A model generated the notes under the pieces. The model did no database searches, was not told where the DNA came from, and saw only the letters and a program-made list of their open reading frames with translations. Shown piece by piece: positions 1 through 9,702 of a stretch of DNA of 50,881 nucleotides (within the stretch, counting starts at the first letter, position 1; each line of letters starts with the position of its first letter). The translations under genes were made by a program, and so were the position numbers. The stretch comes from Solirubrobacterales bacterium (GTDB lineage Bacteria; Actinomycetota; Thermoleophilia; Solirubrobacterales; 70-9), in contig JAGQUO010000005.1 in NCBI GenBank assembly GCA_020438445.1, forward strand, positions 1 through 50,881, read 5' to 3'.

Positions 1-1
1 C

Positions 2-1003
2 GAGCGAGCGGACGAGCTGCGGCCTCTCGGCGCGGGCCTGTCGCTCTGGCCCAACGGCGTCGCCGCGCTCAGGTCGCTCGGTGCCGGCGAGGTGGCCGAC
101 TCGCCGCGGGTCCCGCGCAGCGACGGCGCCCTGCGCCGGGCCGACGGGGAGCCGCTCGCGGGCTTCGACCCCGCGGGCATCGAGCGCCGCTTCGGTGCTC
201 CGCTCGTCGGAGTCCATCGCGGCGACCTCCAGGATGCCCTGCTCGCGGCGGCGGGACCTCCGCCCCGCACCGGGGCCGAGGTCACCGAGGTCGGAGACGG
301 GCGGGTGCACCTGGCATCGGGCGAGGAGCTCGAGGGCGAGCTGATCGTCGGGGCCGACGGGCTCAACTCGACGGTCAGGTCGTGGACGATCGGCTCCGAC
401 GGACCGGTGGACTCCGGGATCGTCGCCTGGCGCGGTGTCGCTCCGGGCGAGGGCGACCTCCCCGCCGGCGAGTGGTGGGGGGCGGGCTGCGTCGCCGGGC
501 TGCTTCCGCTCGCGGGCGCGCGCACCTACTGGTACGTCGCCTATCGGGGCGAGGAGGGCGACGCCGCAGAGCTCGATCGGCGCGTCTCCGGGTTCGGGGA
601 GCCCGTGCGGCGGACGGTCGCCGGCACCGCCGAGGGCGACCGCCTCTGCCACCGGCTCTTCGACCGTCCGCCCGCCGATCGCTGGAGCCGCGGCAACGTC
701 ACCCTGCTGGGCGATGCCGCCCACCCGATGCTCCCGTTCCTCGGCCAGGGCGCGTGCTCGGCGCTGGAAGACGCCGTGGCGCTGGGTGACGCCCTGGGCG
801 ATGGATCCTCGGTCGAGGAGGGCCTCGCCTCCTACGAGGCCGCCCGCCGTCCCAGGACCGCGGCGCTCGTCAAGGGATCGCGACAGGCCGCCCGCGTCGC
901 CCTGCTCGAGCCGGCGGCACTCCGCGCGCTGCGCAACTTCGCGGTCGGCCACACTCCGGAGGCGCTGCGGATGCGACAGATCGAGAGAATCCTCGCGGCG
1001 TGA
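2..1003 (+). CDS. FAD-dependent aromatic-ring-type monooxygenase, 5' truncated by window edge
   Basis: Flavoprotein monooxygenase of the UbiH/PHBH-like FAD_binding_3 family, which typically hydroxylates or epoxidises aromatic or isoprenoid substrates with NAD(P)H and O2. The reading frame is open from the window edge; the first codons already read L-S-L-W-P-N-G-V, a conserved segment about 40 residues into this family, so the N-terminal GxGxxG is outside the window. Visible motifs are GADGLNSTVR (the DG motif contacting FAD and NADPH) and GDAAHPMLPFLGQGACSALEDA, here split as GDAAHPMLPF and GQGA, the second FAD-ribityl motif. The gene converges with pgi 28 bp away. Family call is firm; substrate unknown. 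Confidence 0.9.
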   Translation, partial: ERADELRPLGAGLSLWPNGVAALRSLGAGEVADSPRVPRSDGALRRADGEPLAGFDPAGIERRFGAPLVGVHRGDLQDALLAAAGPPPRTGAEVTEVGDGRVHLASGEELEGELIVGADGLNSTVRSWTIGSDGPVDSGIVAWRGVAPGEGDLPAGEWWGAGCVAGLLPLAGARTYWYVAYRGEEGDAAELDRRVSGFGEPVRRTVAGTAEGDRLCHRLFDRPPADRWSRGNVTLLGDAAHPMLPFLGQGACSALEDAVALGDALGDGSSVEEGLASYEAARRPRTAALVKGSRQAARVALLEPAALRALRNFAVGHTPEALRMRQIERILAA

Positions 1004-1023
1004 CGGCCCTCGACGGCCCGCCT

Positions 1024-1041
1024 TCGCGGCGTCAGCCGCGA
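1024..1041. terminator. Hairpin between convergent monooxygenase and pgi
   Basis: A perfect 7-bp stem TCGCGGC/GCCGCGA closes a four-base loop GTCA. The loop contains the complement of the pgi stop codon (1032-1034). It is placed to end transcription from both directions, but no clear U-tract follows, so its role is inferred. Confidence 0.45.
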
Positions 1042-2687
1042 TCGCGTCCGGCGCGGTAGGCCCTGATCAGCGCATTCGTCGAGCTGTCGTGTTCGAGCTC
1101 CGGCTCTTCCCGCGCCTGCAGCTCGGGAACGATCCGCTTCGCCAGGGTCTTGCCGAGCTCCACCCCCCACTGGTCGAAGGAGTCGATGCCCCAGATCGTG
1201 CCCTGCGTGAAGACGCTGTGCTCGTACAGGGCGACGAGCTTGCCGAGCGTCGCCGGATCGAGCCGCTCCGCCATCAGGACGTTCGTCGGGCGGTTGCCCT
1301 CGAAGGTCTTGTGCGGCACCAGGTGCTCCTCCACGCCCTCGGCCCGGACCTCGTCGGCGGTCTTGCCGAACGCGAGAGCCTCCGCCTGGGCGAAGACGTT
1401 TGCGACGAGCAGGTCGTGGTGATCGCCGAGCGGGTTCAGGCCGCGGGCGAAGAAGATCAGATCACACGGGATCAGGTGGGTCCCCTGGTGGATCAGCTGG
1501 TAGAAGGAGTGCTGGCCGTTGGTGCCGGGCTCGCCCCAGAAGATCGGCCCGGTCGCGTAATCGACTGCGGTTCCGTCGAGGCGGACGTGCTTGCCGTTCG
1601 ACTCCATCGTGAGCTGCTGCAGATAGGCCGGAAACCGCTCCAGGTACTGCTCGTAGGGCAGGACCGCGACCGTCTCGGCGCCGAAGAACTCCGCGTACCA
1701 GAGTGTCAGCAGGCCCATCAGCGCCGGCAGGTTCCGCTCGTAGGGAGCCGTCCGGAAATGCTCGTCGATCGCATGGAAGCCCGACAGCATCTCGGCGAAG
1801 CGCTCGGGGCCGATCGCGATCATCGTCGTCAGGCCGATCGCCGAGTCCATCGAGTACCGGCCGCCCACCCAGTCCCAGAAGCCGAACATGTTGTCGGTGT
1901 CGATCCCGAAGCCCGCCACCTCCTCGGCGTTGGTCGAGACCGCGACGAAGTGCTTGGCGACGGCGGCGTGATCGCCGAGGGCGGCCAGGGACCACTCGCG
2001 CGCCGATCTGGCGTTCGTCATCGTCTCGAGCGTCGTGAACGTCTTCGACGCGATCACGAACAGGGTCTCCTCGGGATCGAGGTCGTGCGTCTTCTCGACG
2101 AAGTCGGTCGCGTCGACGTTGGAGACGAACCGGACCGTCAGGTCCCGGTCCGAGTAGTGGCGGAGCGCCCGGTAGGCCATCACCGGGCCGAGATCGGAGC
2201 CGCCGATGCCGATGTTGATCACGTTGCGGATCGGTTTGCCGGTGTGGCCCTTCCAGTCACCGCTGCGGATCCGGTCGCTGAACGAGGCCATCCGGTCCAG
2301 CACCTCGTGGACGTCGGCGACGACGTCGTGCCCGGCGACCTCGATCACGGTCCCCCGGGGTGCCCGCAGGGCCGTGTGGAGCACCGCCCGGCCCTCGGTG
2401 ACGTTGATCCGCTCGCCGCTGAACATCGCCTCCGTCCGCTCTCGCAGCCCGGCGTCCTCGGCGAGCGCCACCAGCCGCGGCACGGTCTCGGAGTCGATGC
2501 GGTTCTTCGAATAGTCGAGGCGCAGGCCCTCGGCCTCGGCGACCATCTGCTCGCCGCGCCCGGGGTCGCCGGCGAAGAGCTCGCGCAGATGGCGCCCGGA
2601 GACGCCGGCGCGATTGTCGACGAGGTCCGGCCAGGAGGCGAGCGAGCGCATTCCCGACTCGCCGGCCGGGCCGACGGGTCCGTCCAT
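1032..2687 (-). CDS. pgi: Glucose-6-phosphate isomerase
   Basis: Cytosolic aldose-ketose isomerase interconverting glucose-6-phosphate and fructose-6-phosphate, 551 aa, normal for bacterial PGI. The SIS-domain phosphate-binding motif GIGGSDLGP (about residue 160), SKTFTT (about 216) and the PGI signature [15 protein letters not shown] (about 405) are all visible. The chosen ATG at 2687 overlaps the TGA of the transaldolase upstream as ATGA, indicating translational coupling; longer readings of the frame would run deep into tal. Last gene of the leftward gnd-zwf-tal-pgi run. Confidence 0.95.
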   Translation of the reverse strand: MDGPVGPAGESGMRSLASWPDLVDNRAGVSGRHLRELFAGDPGRGEQMVAEAEGLRLDYSKNRIDSETVPRLVALAEDAGLRERTEAMFSGERINVTEGRAVLHTALRAPRGTVIEVAGHDVVADVHEVLDRMASFSDRIRSGDWKGHTGKPIRNVINIGIGGSDLGPVMAYRALRHYSDRDLTVRFVSNVDATDFVEKTHDLDPEETLFVIASKTFTTLETMTNARSAREWSLAALGDHAAVAKHFVAVSTNAEEVAGFGIDTDNMFGFWDWVGGRYSMDSAIGLTTMIAIGPERFAEMLSGFHAIDEHFRTAPYERNLPALMGLLTLWYAEFFGAETVAVLPYEQYLERFPAYLQQLTMESNGKHVRLDGTAVDYATGPIFWGEPGTNGQHSFYQLIHQGTHLIPCDLIFFARGLNPLGDHHDLLVANVFAQAEALAFGKTADEVRAEGVEEHLVPHKTFEGNRPTNVLMAERLDPATLGKLVALYEHSVFTQGTIWGIDSFDQWGVELGKTLAKRIVPELQAREEPELEHDSSTNALIRAYRAGRDRG

Positions 2688-3775
2688 CAGCCCGCCGCCC
2701 CGACGGCGCTCTCCTTGCCGGAGATCACCTCGAGCAGGTCGTTCCAGGAGTCCTCGAACTTCTTGGCGCCCTCCGACTGCAGCCGGGACGCCAGCTCGTC
2801 GAGGTCGACGCCGGCATCCTCGAAGCGCCGCAGCAGCTCCTCGTTGTCGCCGCCGTCGGCCGGCAGCACTCCGCCGATGTCGTCCCCCTCGGCGAGGGCG
2901 AGCAGGGTCTCCTCGGGCATCGTGTCGACGGTGTCGGGCGCAGCCAGCTCGAGGACGTACTTGGTCTTCGGCAGGGCCGGATCCTTCGTCCCGGTCGAGG
3001 CGAACAAGAGCCGCTGCGGACGCGCGCCCTCGTTCTCGAGTCGCTGCCAGCGATCGGAGTCCAGCAGCCTCCGGTAGGCGACGTAGGCGCGGATCGCGGC
3101 CGCGGATCCGAGCCGGTCCTTGAGGTCGGCCGGAACCTCGTCGGCCACCGCCACGTCCCACCGGCTGACGAAGATCGACGCGACCGAGGCGACGCTCGGG
3201 TCCTCGCCCCGCTCGATCCGCCTTTCGATGCCCTTCAGGTAGGCATCGGCCTGCGCTTCGTACTGCGCGGCGTCGAAGAGGAGCGTGACGTTCACCGGGA
3301 TCCCGGCCGCGATCGACTCGGTGATCGCCGGAAGCCCCTCCGGAGTCCCGGGGATCTTGATGAACAGGTTCGGGCGGTCGGCCTGCCCGTGCAGCCGGCT
3401 CGCGGCCTCCGCGGTTCGCTCGCCGTCGTAGGCGAGCTCGGGCGAGACCTCGAGCGAGACGAATCCGTCGACGCCGTCGGTCCGGTCGTAGACGGGCCGG
3501 AAGAGATCCGCCGCTCCTCTCAGGTCGGTTATCGCCAGCTCGAAGAACAGCTCCTCGCCGCGCTTGCCTTCGCCGAGCAGCTCAGCGATCTGCCCGTCGT
3601 AGCTGTCCCCCGAGCCGAGTGCCTTGTCGAAGATCGTCGGGTTCGACGTCAGGCCGGTCAGCGAGAGCTCGTCGATGTAGCGCTGCAGCGTGCCGTCCTC
3701 GACGATGTCGCGGGTTATGTAGTCGAGCCAGATGCTCTGGCCGGCATCGTGCAGCTTCCTCGGTGCGGTGCCCAT
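2687..3775 (-). CDS. tal: Transaldolase
   Basis: Transfers a dihydroxyacetone unit between sugar phosphates in the non-oxidative pentose phosphate pathway. 362 aa, the length of the actinobacterial/cyanobacterial Tal type. SNPTIF (residues 44-49) and the Schiff-base lysine in [11 protein letters not shown] (Lys140) are present. The ATG at 3775 is preceded by AGGAG six bases upstream. It follows zwf by 15 bp and is stop-start coupled to pgi, so all four enzymes are probably made from one message. Confidence 0.95.
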   Translation of the reverse strand: MGTAPRKLHDAGQSIWLDYITRDIVEDGTLQRYIDELSLTGLTSNPTIFDKALGSGDSYDGQIAELLGEGKRGEELFFELAITDLRGAADLFRPVYDRTDGVDGFVSLEVSPELAYDGERTAEAASRLHGQADRPNLFIKIPGTPEGLPAITESIAAGIPVNVTLLFDAAQYEAQADAYLKGIERRIERGEDPSVASVASIFVSRWDVAVADEVPADLKDRLGSAAAIRAYVAYRRLLDSDRWQRLENEGARPQRLLFASTGTKDPALPKTKYVLELAAPDTVDTMPEETLLALAEGDDIGGVLPADGGDNEELLRRFEDAGVDLDELASRLQSEGAKKFEDSWNDLLEVISGKESAVGAAG

Positions 3776-3790
3776 TGCTCACTCCTTCTT

Positions 3791-5275
3791 TCAGCTGTCT
3801 CCATCGGTACTACCCGCTTCCGGCAGCCGCCAGCGGTAGGGCGAGACCAGGTCCTGCGCCGCCTGCGGTCCCCAGGACCCCTGCGGATAGGTGTGAATCG
3901 GCCCCGGGTGCCCGAGCACGTCGGCGCTGATCGCCCACAGCCGCTCGATGCCTTCGGCGCTGGTGAAGAGGGTCCCATCCCCGAGCATCGCATCGTGGAT
4001 CAGCCGCTCGTAGGCCTCGAGCTGACGATCGGTCTGAAACGACTGCTCGTAGCGGAAGACCATCCGCGCCGCGCCCAGCTCCATCGTCGGGCCCGGCACC
4101 TTCGCCTGGAAGTCGGCGGTGATCGACCCCGGCTCGGTCAGCTCGAAAACGAGCTGGTTGGCGCCCTGATGCTGGACCTCGTTCGGGAACATCCGCATCG
4201 GCGGCTCGTGGAAGTCGAGCACGACCATGTGGCGCGACTCGGCCATGCACTTGCCGGTCCGCAGGTAGAACGGCACCCCGGCCCACCGCCAGTTGTCGAT
4301 CTCGACCTCGACGGCGACGAAGGTCTCGGTCTGCGACTCGGGAGCGACTCCCGGCTCGTCGAGGTAGCCCTCGTACTGGCCGCGCACGACCCTCGCGGGA
4401 TCGATCGTCCGGAAGGCCTGCATCACCTTGTTCTTCTCCTCCCGCAGAGCCTTCGCCGACAGCGCCGCGGGCGGCTCCATCGCGATGTAGCTCAACAGCT
4501 GCAGGAGGTGCGTCACGACCATGTCGCGGTAGGCGCCCGTGCCCTCGTAGAACCCGGCGCGATGGCCGATCGAGAGCGTCTCGGGGACGTCGATCTGCAC
4601 GAACTCGATGTTGTGACGGTTCCAGAGCGGCTCGTAGAGGCCGTTGGCGAACCGCAGCGCGAGGATGTTCTGGACCGCCTCCTTGCCGAGGAAGTGATCG
4701 ATCCGGAAGATCTGCGAGTCGTCGAAGGCCCGATGCAGGGCCTCGTTGAGCTCGACTGCGGACTCGTAGTCGTGTCCGAACGGCTTCTCGAGGATCACCC
4801 GCGAGTCGGGGCCGTTCAAGCCGCCCTCCTCGACCGCGTCGATGATCGACTCGAACGCGGAGGGCGGAACGGCGAGGTAGTGGAGGAGGCGCGACTCGGC
4901 GCCGATGTCCTGGCGGGCGCGCGAAACGGCGTTCGCGAGCGCACCGGCCCCAGCGCTCTCCGGAACGTACGACAGCCGGGCCGCGAACCGCTCCCATGCC
5001 TCGTCGGTGACCTCGGTCCGGGCGAACTCGTCGAGCGCTTTGCGGGTGTGCTCGACGAAGCCGTCGTCGTCGATGTTGTCGATCGACGTGCCGACGATCC
5101 TGTAGGCCTCCGGAAGCAGCCCCGCTCCCTCGAGGTGAAAGAACCCGGGCAGGAGCTTGCGCGCAGCGAGGTCCCCGGTCGCGCCGAAGAGAACGATCAC
5201 GTGAGGGTCCGGGATCGCGGCGCCGCCGATCCCGCCCGGCACCGTCGGCAGCGTCGCGCTCGAGCTCGAGCTCAA
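3791..5275 (-). CDS. zwf: Glucose-6-phosphate 1-dehydrogenase
   Basis: First step of the oxidative pentose phosphate pathway, glucose-6-phosphate to 6-phosphogluconolactone with NAD(P)+. 494 aa. The nucleotide-binding motif GATGDLAARK (31-40), EKPFGHD (163-169) and the active-site signature RIDHFLGKE (191-199, containing the catalytic His) are intact. The start appears to be TTG at 5275, overlapping the gnd stop as TTGA with a G-rich ribosome site just upstream. No opcA-like activator gene is seen beside it, unlike many actinobacterial zwf loci. Confidence 0.95.
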   Translation of the reverse strand: MSSSSSATLPTVPGGIGGAAIPDPHVIVLFGATGDLAARKLLPGFFHLEGAGLLPEAYRIVGTSIDNIDDDGFVEHTRKALDEFARTEVTDEAWERFAARLSYVPESAGAGALANAVSRARQDIGAESRLLHYLAVPPSAFESIIDAVEEGGLNGPDSRVILEKPFGHDYESAVELNEALHRAFDDSQIFRIDHFLGKEAVQNILALRFANGLYEPLWNRHNIEFVQIDVPETLSIGHRAGFYEGTGAYRDMVVTHLLQLLSYIAMEPPAALSAKALREEKNKVMQAFRTIDPARVVRGQYEGYLDEPGVAPESQTETFVAVEVEIDNWRWAGVPFYLRTGKCMAESRHMVVLDFHEPPMRMFPNEVQHQGANQLVFELTEPGSITADFQAKVPGPTMELGAARMVFRYEQSFQTDRQLEAYERLIHDAMLGDGTLFTSAEGIERLWAISADVLGHPGPIHTYPQGSWGPQAAQDLVSPYRWRLPEAGSTDGDS

Positions 5276-6297
5276 GCCCCCTCCCCGGCCGGCTTCTCGT
5301 CGTGGCCGCCGAATTGCTTGCGCATGGCCGAGAGCAGCTTGTTTGCGAACTCGTCCTCGTTGCGGGACGCGAAGCGCTCGTAGAGGGCGGTGCTGAGGAC
5401 GGGCGCCGGGACGCCCTCGTCGATCGCCGCGTGGAGCGTCCAGCGCCCCTCGCCGGAATCCGACACGCGGCCGCCGAACCCCGCGAGCGTCGGCGAGTCG
5501 TGGAGCGCCGACGCGGTCAGGTCCAGCAGCCAGGAAGCGATGACCGAGCCGCGGCGCCAGACCTCGGCGACGTCGGCGACGTCGATGTCGTAGGGGTAGT
5601 ACTGCGGATCCCGCAGCGGCGCGGTCTCGGCGTCGATCTCGTGCTGTCGCTTGCCGATGTCGGCGTTGGCGATCACGTTCAGGCCCTCGGCATAGGCGGC
5701 CATGACCCCGTACTCGATGCCGTTGTGGACCATCTTCACGAAGTGCCCCGCGCCGGTCGGCCCGCAGTGCAGGTAGCCGTTCTCGGCCGGCGTCGCATCG
5801 CCGCCGCGTCCCGGCGTGCGCTCGGCGGCGTCGACGCCCGGTGCGATCGTCGCGAAGATCGGATCGAGCCGGCCGACCGCCCCGTCGGGGCCGCCGATCA
5901 TCAGGCAGAAGCCGCGCTCGAGCCCGAAGACGCCACCGCTGGTGCCGACGTCGAGGTAGTCGATCCCCCTCGGCTCCAGCGCCGCAGCCCTGTCGATGTC
6001 GTCGCGGTAGTAGCTGTTGCCGCCGTCGATGATCGCATCGCCCGAGTCCATCAGGCCCGCGAGCTCGTCCAGGGTCTCCTGGACGTAGCCGGCCGGGACC
6101 ATGATCCAGGCCGCCCTGGGCGGGTCCAGCTTCTCGACCAGCTCCGCCAGCGAGGAGGCCGGCACCGCGCCCTCGCCCGCGAGCTCCTCGATCGCGTCCG
6201 CGTTCACGTCATAGACGACGCACTCGTGGCCGTCCCTCATCAACCGGCGGACGAGGTTGGCGCCCATCCGGCCCAGTCCGATCATTCCGAGCTGCAA
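5272..6297 (-). CDS. gnd: 6-phosphogluconate dehydrogenase, short (GntZ-like) type
   Basis: Oxidative decarboxylation of 6-phosphogluconate to ribulose-5-phosphate. At 341 aa it is the short form, lacking part of the C-terminal domain of the ~470-aa enzyme; short forms are often NAD+-preferring (family knowledge). Rossmann motif GLGRMGANL (7-15), substrate motif DVGTSGG (about 116) and catalytic GHFVKMVHNGIEYG (about 184) are visible. The TTG at 6297 is chosen because a perfect AGGAGG lies six bases upstream; the ATG four codons later lacks this. Cotranscribed with zwf, tal and pgi. Confidence 0.93.
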   Translation of the reverse strand: MQLGMIGLGRMGANLVRRLMRDGHECVVYDVNADAIEELAGEGAVPASSLAELVEKLDPPRAAWIMVPAGYVQETLDELAGLMDSGDAIIDGGNSYYRDDIDRAAALEPRGIDYLDVGTSGGVFGLERGFCLMIGGPDGAVGRLDPIFATIAPGVDAAERTPGRGGDATPAENGYLHCGPTGAGHFVKMVHNGIEYGVMAAYAEGLNVIANADIGKRQHEIDAETAPLRDPQYYPYDIDVADVAEVWRRGSVIASWLLDLTASALHDSPTLAGFGGRVSDSGEGRWTLHAAIDEGVPAPVLSTALYERFASRNEDEFANKLLSAMRKQFGGHDEKPAGEGA

Positions 6298-6337
6298 CTC
6301 AGTCCTCCTCGCTGCGACGTTCTTCCTCCCCAGCCTC

Positions 6338-8503
6338 TCACAGCGAGGCGACGGGCCGGGGAGCGGCCTCGATCCGGACCGCGACCCCGTTCAGATGCGC
6401 CATGCCGGCGAGCCGCTCGAGGTCCTCCGGGCGCGACGACATCAGCAGGTTGACGTTCGCCCCTCCGGCCCGGTTGGCCGTCTCCCAGCCGCCGCGATGG
6501 CCCCAGCCGTGCGGAACCGCGATCGTTCCGGCGACGACCTCGTCGGTCAGCTTCGCCTCGGTCTCGATCTCGCCGTGGGCCGATTCGATCCGGATCCGGT
6601 CGCCGTCGGCGACCCCCGCCGCCTCGGCGTCCACGGGGTTGATCCGGGCGCGGTGAGCCCGGTCGCCGGCCATCAGCTTCCGCGAGTTGTGCATCCACGA
6701 GTTGTGCGACCGCAGCTCCCGGAGGCCGATCAGCCGCAGCGGATACCGGTCGTCGCCCGCATCCGCGCCCGCGATCCTGCCGATCTCGTCGGCGATCTCG
6801 GGCGGGCACAGCCGGACCCGCTTGTCGGTGTGCCTGATCTTCCCCATCAGGACCCCCTCCTCGAGGTGATCGGCGAGAACGATTCCATGCTCGGCATCGG
6901 CGAGCCTGCCGAGGTTGAGGCCGCCGCGGCGAAGGCCGAAGCGGTCGCCTTCCGGCCCGACGCGGAGGAGCAGGTCCATCAGCGTTCGCGGAGAGAGCTT
7001 GATCCCAGCCCGGCCGGCCCAGCGCGCGAGCTTCACGCTCTGCGGGACGATGCCGATGCGTTCCGAGACCGCTTCGATGATCTCCCACTCCTGGCGCGCC
7101 TCTCCCGCCGGGTCGACGACCGCCTCGGTCATGTTGATGAACGGCTTCGTGAACAGCGAGAGGAACGGCAGCGGCAGATCCTCGCGCTCGAGGAACGTCG
7201 TCGCGGGCAACACGAAGTCGGATTGGAGCGCGGTCTCGCTCATGTAGAGGTCGATCGAGACGCTGAGCTCCAGATTCCTCATCGCCGCGGCGAGCTCGTC
7301 CCCGTTCGGGACGCTGAGCACGGGATTGCCGGCCGAGACGAACAGCGCCCGCATCCGGCCCGCTCCGGGCGTGGTGATCTCCTTCGCCATCAACGACGCC
7401 GGCATCGCGCCGAGCACCTCCGGGAAGCCGCCGACCCGCGATCGCCGCCTGCCGTAGTCGCCGGCGCCGATCAGCTCCGCGATCCGCTCGAACGGGATCG
7501 CAGGGCGGCCGAACATCGACCCTCCCGCCCGGTCGAGGTTGCCCGTCGCGAGTGCGAGCGCGTCGAGCAGGAAGGAGACGACAGTCCCGTGCCGCCCGAG
7601 GCAGGAACCGGTCCGGCCGTAGATCGCCGCGCCGTCGGCGGCGGCGATGTCGCGGGCCAGAACGCGGACCGTGCCGGGGTCGGCGCCGGTGGCGGCGGCG
7701 GTCGCATCCGGTGTGAACGGCGCCACCAGCTCGCGGAGGTCGTCGGCCCCGTCGGCCGCGGCGAGAGCGTCGCCGTCCTCGAGCTCCTCGGCGAAGGTGA
7801 CCTGCAGGATCGACAGCAGCAGCTCGGCGTCGGAGTCGGGGCGGATCGGGAGGTGCTCGAACTCGCGCGCGGTCTCCGACCGCCTCGGGTCGACCACGAC
7901 GACCCGCCCGCCGCGCGCGGTTATCGCGTTGAGCTGGTCCTTGATCCGCGGGGCACTCATGACCGAGCCGTGGGAGACGAGCGGGTTGGCGCCGACGACG
8001 AGAAGGAGCTCGGTCCGCTCCAGGTCGGGGATCGGGAGCAGGAACGGCGAGCCGTAGAGCAGCGAGCTGGCGGCGAAGCGATTGGAGACGTCCTGTGATG
8101 AGGCCGTGTAGTAGTGCTGGGAGCCGAGGGCGTCGACGAAGCCCTTGACCCAGAGCGGATGCGAGTAGCTGAACGCGCCCGGGTTCCCCATGTACCAGCC
8201 GATCGACCCACCGCCGTGCTCGCGCCTGATCGCCCCGAGCCGCTCGCCGATCTCGTCGAGCGCGGCGTCCCAGCTCACCCGTTCGAAGCCGCCGTCGGGC
8301 CGGCGCCGCTGCGGGTGCAGGACGCGATCGGGGTCGTTCTGGACCTCGGTCATCGCGATGCCCTTCGGGCACGCGAAGCCGCGCGAGAGCGGATGGTCCT
8401 TGTCGGGCCGGAGCTTGGTGACGCGGCCGTCCTCGACCGTTGCGACCATCCCGCAGAGCGGCTCGCAGATCCGGCAGTAGGTGACGTGCTCGCTGGCGGT
8501 CAT
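6338..8503 (-). CDS. Molybdopterin-dependent oxidoreductase (formate dehydrogenase/nitrate reductase superfamily)
   Basis: 721-aa catalytic subunit of the DMSO reductase superfamily, binding bis-molybdopterin-guanine dinucleotide. Cys10, Cys13, Cys17 and Cys45 form the C-x2-C-x3-C-x27-C [4Fe-4S] site; the molybdopterin domain follows, and the C-terminal dinucleotide-binding domain contains HNSWMHNS and GWGHRGGWETANRAGGAN. No twin-arginine signal is seen, so it is probably cytoplasmic. No partner electron-transfer subunit is adjacent. It lies 40 bp upstream of gnd in the same direction and may share its transcript, and two molybdenum-supply loci lie within 9 kb. Substrate cannot be deduced. 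Confidence 0.88.
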   Translation of the reverse strand: MTASEHVTYCRICEPLCGMVATVEDGRVTKLRPDKDHPLSRGFACPKGIAMTEVQNDPDRVLHPQRRRPDGGFERVSWDAALDEIGERLGAIRREHGGGSIGWYMGNPGAFSYSHPLWVKGFVDALGSQHYYTASSQDVSNRFAASSLLYGSPFLLPIPDLERTELLLVVGANPLVSHGSVMSAPRIKDQLNAITARGGRVVVVDPRRSETAREFEHLPIRPDSDAELLLSILQVTFAEELEDGDALAAADGADDLRELVAPFTPDATAAATGADPGTVRVLARDIAAADGAAIYGRTGSCLGRHGTVVSFLLDALALATGNLDRAGGSMFGRPAIPFERIAELIGAGDYGRRRSRVGGFPEVLGAMPASLMAKEITTPGAGRMRALFVSAGNPVLSVPNGDELAAAMRNLELSVSIDLYMSETALQSDFVLPATTFLEREDLPLPFLSLFTKPFINMTEAVVDPAGEARQEWEIIEAVSERIGIVPQSVKLARWAGRAGIKLSPRTLMDLLLRVGPEGDRFGLRRGGLNLGRLADAEHGIVLADHLEEGVLMGKIRHTDKRVRLCPPEIADEIGRIAGADAGDDRYPLRLIGLRELRSHNSWMHNSRKLMAGDRAHRARINPVDAEAAGVADGDRIRIESAHGEIETEAKLTDEVVAGTIAVPHGWGHRGGWETANRAGGANVNLLMSSRPEDLERLAGMAHLNGVAVRIEAAPRPVASL

Positions 8504-8553
8504 CGACCCTGTCCACGCAGCCTACCCGGGTGGTGGACAATGGCGACCGCGAA

Positions 8554-9702
8554 ATGCGAGTCCTGTACGGAGTCAACGGAGAGGGGATGGGCCACGCGAC
8601 CCGGTCGCAGGTCGTCGTCGAGTCGCTGCTGGAGCGTCACGACGTCCGCGTCGTCGCCTCCGGCGCCGCCTACGGCTACCTGAGCGGGGTGCTTCCCGAC
8701 GTGCAGGAGATCATGGGGGCCAGGTTCGTCATGGAGGACGGAGAGATCCGGCGATGGGCGACGGTTCGGCAGAACCTCACCGACGCCGCCGGCGGCGCTC
8801 CCGACTCGGTGCGAAGCTGGATCGAGATGACCCGGGCCTGGCAGCCGGACGTCGTCGTCACCGACTTCGAGCCGCTGGCCGCCATCTACGCGCGCATCGC
8901 CCGGACGCCGCTGGTCGCGGTCGACAACATCAACATGCTCGATCGCTGCCGGCACGACGCCGAGATCCTGGCCGGATGCCGCGACGACTTCGCCATCGCC
9001 AGGGCCGTGACCAGGTCGATGGTCCCGAACGCCGTCCGCTACATCGTCACCACCTTCTTCCGTCCGCCCCTCGCCAAGAACCAGACGACGCTGATCCCGC
9101 CGATCCTCCGCGAGGCGATCGTCGCCGCCGAGCCCGAGGAGGGCGAGCATCTGATCGTCTACTCCAGTGGCGAGGAGGGCGCCCTCGCGGCGCTCCGGGC
9201 GAGCGGCGTGCCCTGCCGCGTGTACGGCATGCGCGGCGGCCCGGCCGAGGGGACGACCGACGGCAACCTCGAGTTCAAGCCGCGATCGAACGAAGGCTTC
9301 GTCGAGGACCTGCGAACCGCTCGCGGGGTCGTCGCCGGCGGCGGATTCTCGCTGATGAGCGAGGCGGTCTACCTCGGCAAGCCGATGCTGGCGATGCCGC
9401 TGGTGGGGCAGTTCGAGCAGACGATGAATTCCCGGTACCTGGAACGGGAGGGATTCGGCGTCGCCGCGGGCGAGCTGACCGCGGACGAGCTCGGGCGGTT
9501 CCTCGACGGCCTCGACCACTTCCGCGACCGGCTCGCCGGGTACGAGCAGGACGGCAACGAGGTGGCGCTGCGGACGATCGAGGAACGGGTCGAGGTTGCC
9601 GCGGGCAGCCGGCCCGCCGATCTGAGGAAGGCCCGGCGCCGGTCGCGCACGCCTCCGATCGGCAGTCAGAGAGAGAAGGCGAACGAAGAGGGAGCGAGCT
9701 GA
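8554..9702 (+). CDS. Glycosyltransferase, MJ1255/MurG-like GT-B fold
   Basis: 382-aa protein opening with VLYGVNGEGMGHATR, the glycine-rich N-terminal loop of GT28/MurG-like and MJ1255-type glycosyltransferases. A C-terminal nucleotide-sugar region reads VVAGGGFSLMSEAVYLGKPMLA with the conserved acidic residue and glycine loop, followed by PLVGQFEQ. ATG 8554 is chosen because it lies right before the conserved N-terminal strand; GTG 8530 would add eight unconserved residues. Its stop overlaps the start of the deacetylase as TGATG, so the two probably act together on a cell-surface glycan. Acceptor and donor are unknown. Confidence 0.75.
   Translation: MRVLYGVNGEGMGHATRSQVVVESLLERHDVRVVASGAAYGYLSGVLPDVQEIMGARFVMEDGEIRRWATVRQNLTDAAGGAPDSVRSWIEMTRAWQPDVVVTDFEPLAAIYARIARTPLVAVDNINMLDRCRHDAEILAGCRDDFAIARAVTRSMVPNAVRYIVTTFFRPPLAKNQTTLIPPILREAIVAAEPEEGEHLIVYSSGEEGALAALRASGVPCRVYGMRGGPAEGTTDGNLEFKPRSNEGFVEDLRTARGVVAGGGFSLMSEAVYLGKPMLAMPLVGQFEQTMNSRYLEREGFGVAAGELTADELGRFLDGLDHFRDRLAGYEQDGNEVALRTIEERVEVAAGSRPADLRKARRRSRTPPIGSQREKANEEGAS

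Noticed and set aside
435-3077. Very long plus-strand open frame opposite pgi and tal
   Set aside because: It is the Arg/Val/Ala-rich antisense shadow of genes with full catalytic motifs; high GC removes stops from the third frame.
6257-8098. Long plus-strand frame opposite the molybdopterin oxidoreductase
   Set aside because: Composition is the typical antisense shadow (RRRGGD-type repeats) and no domain is visible.
8530-8553. GTG 8530 as start of the glycosyltransferase
   Set aside because: The eight extra residues are unconserved, and ATG 8554 lies directly before the first beta strand.
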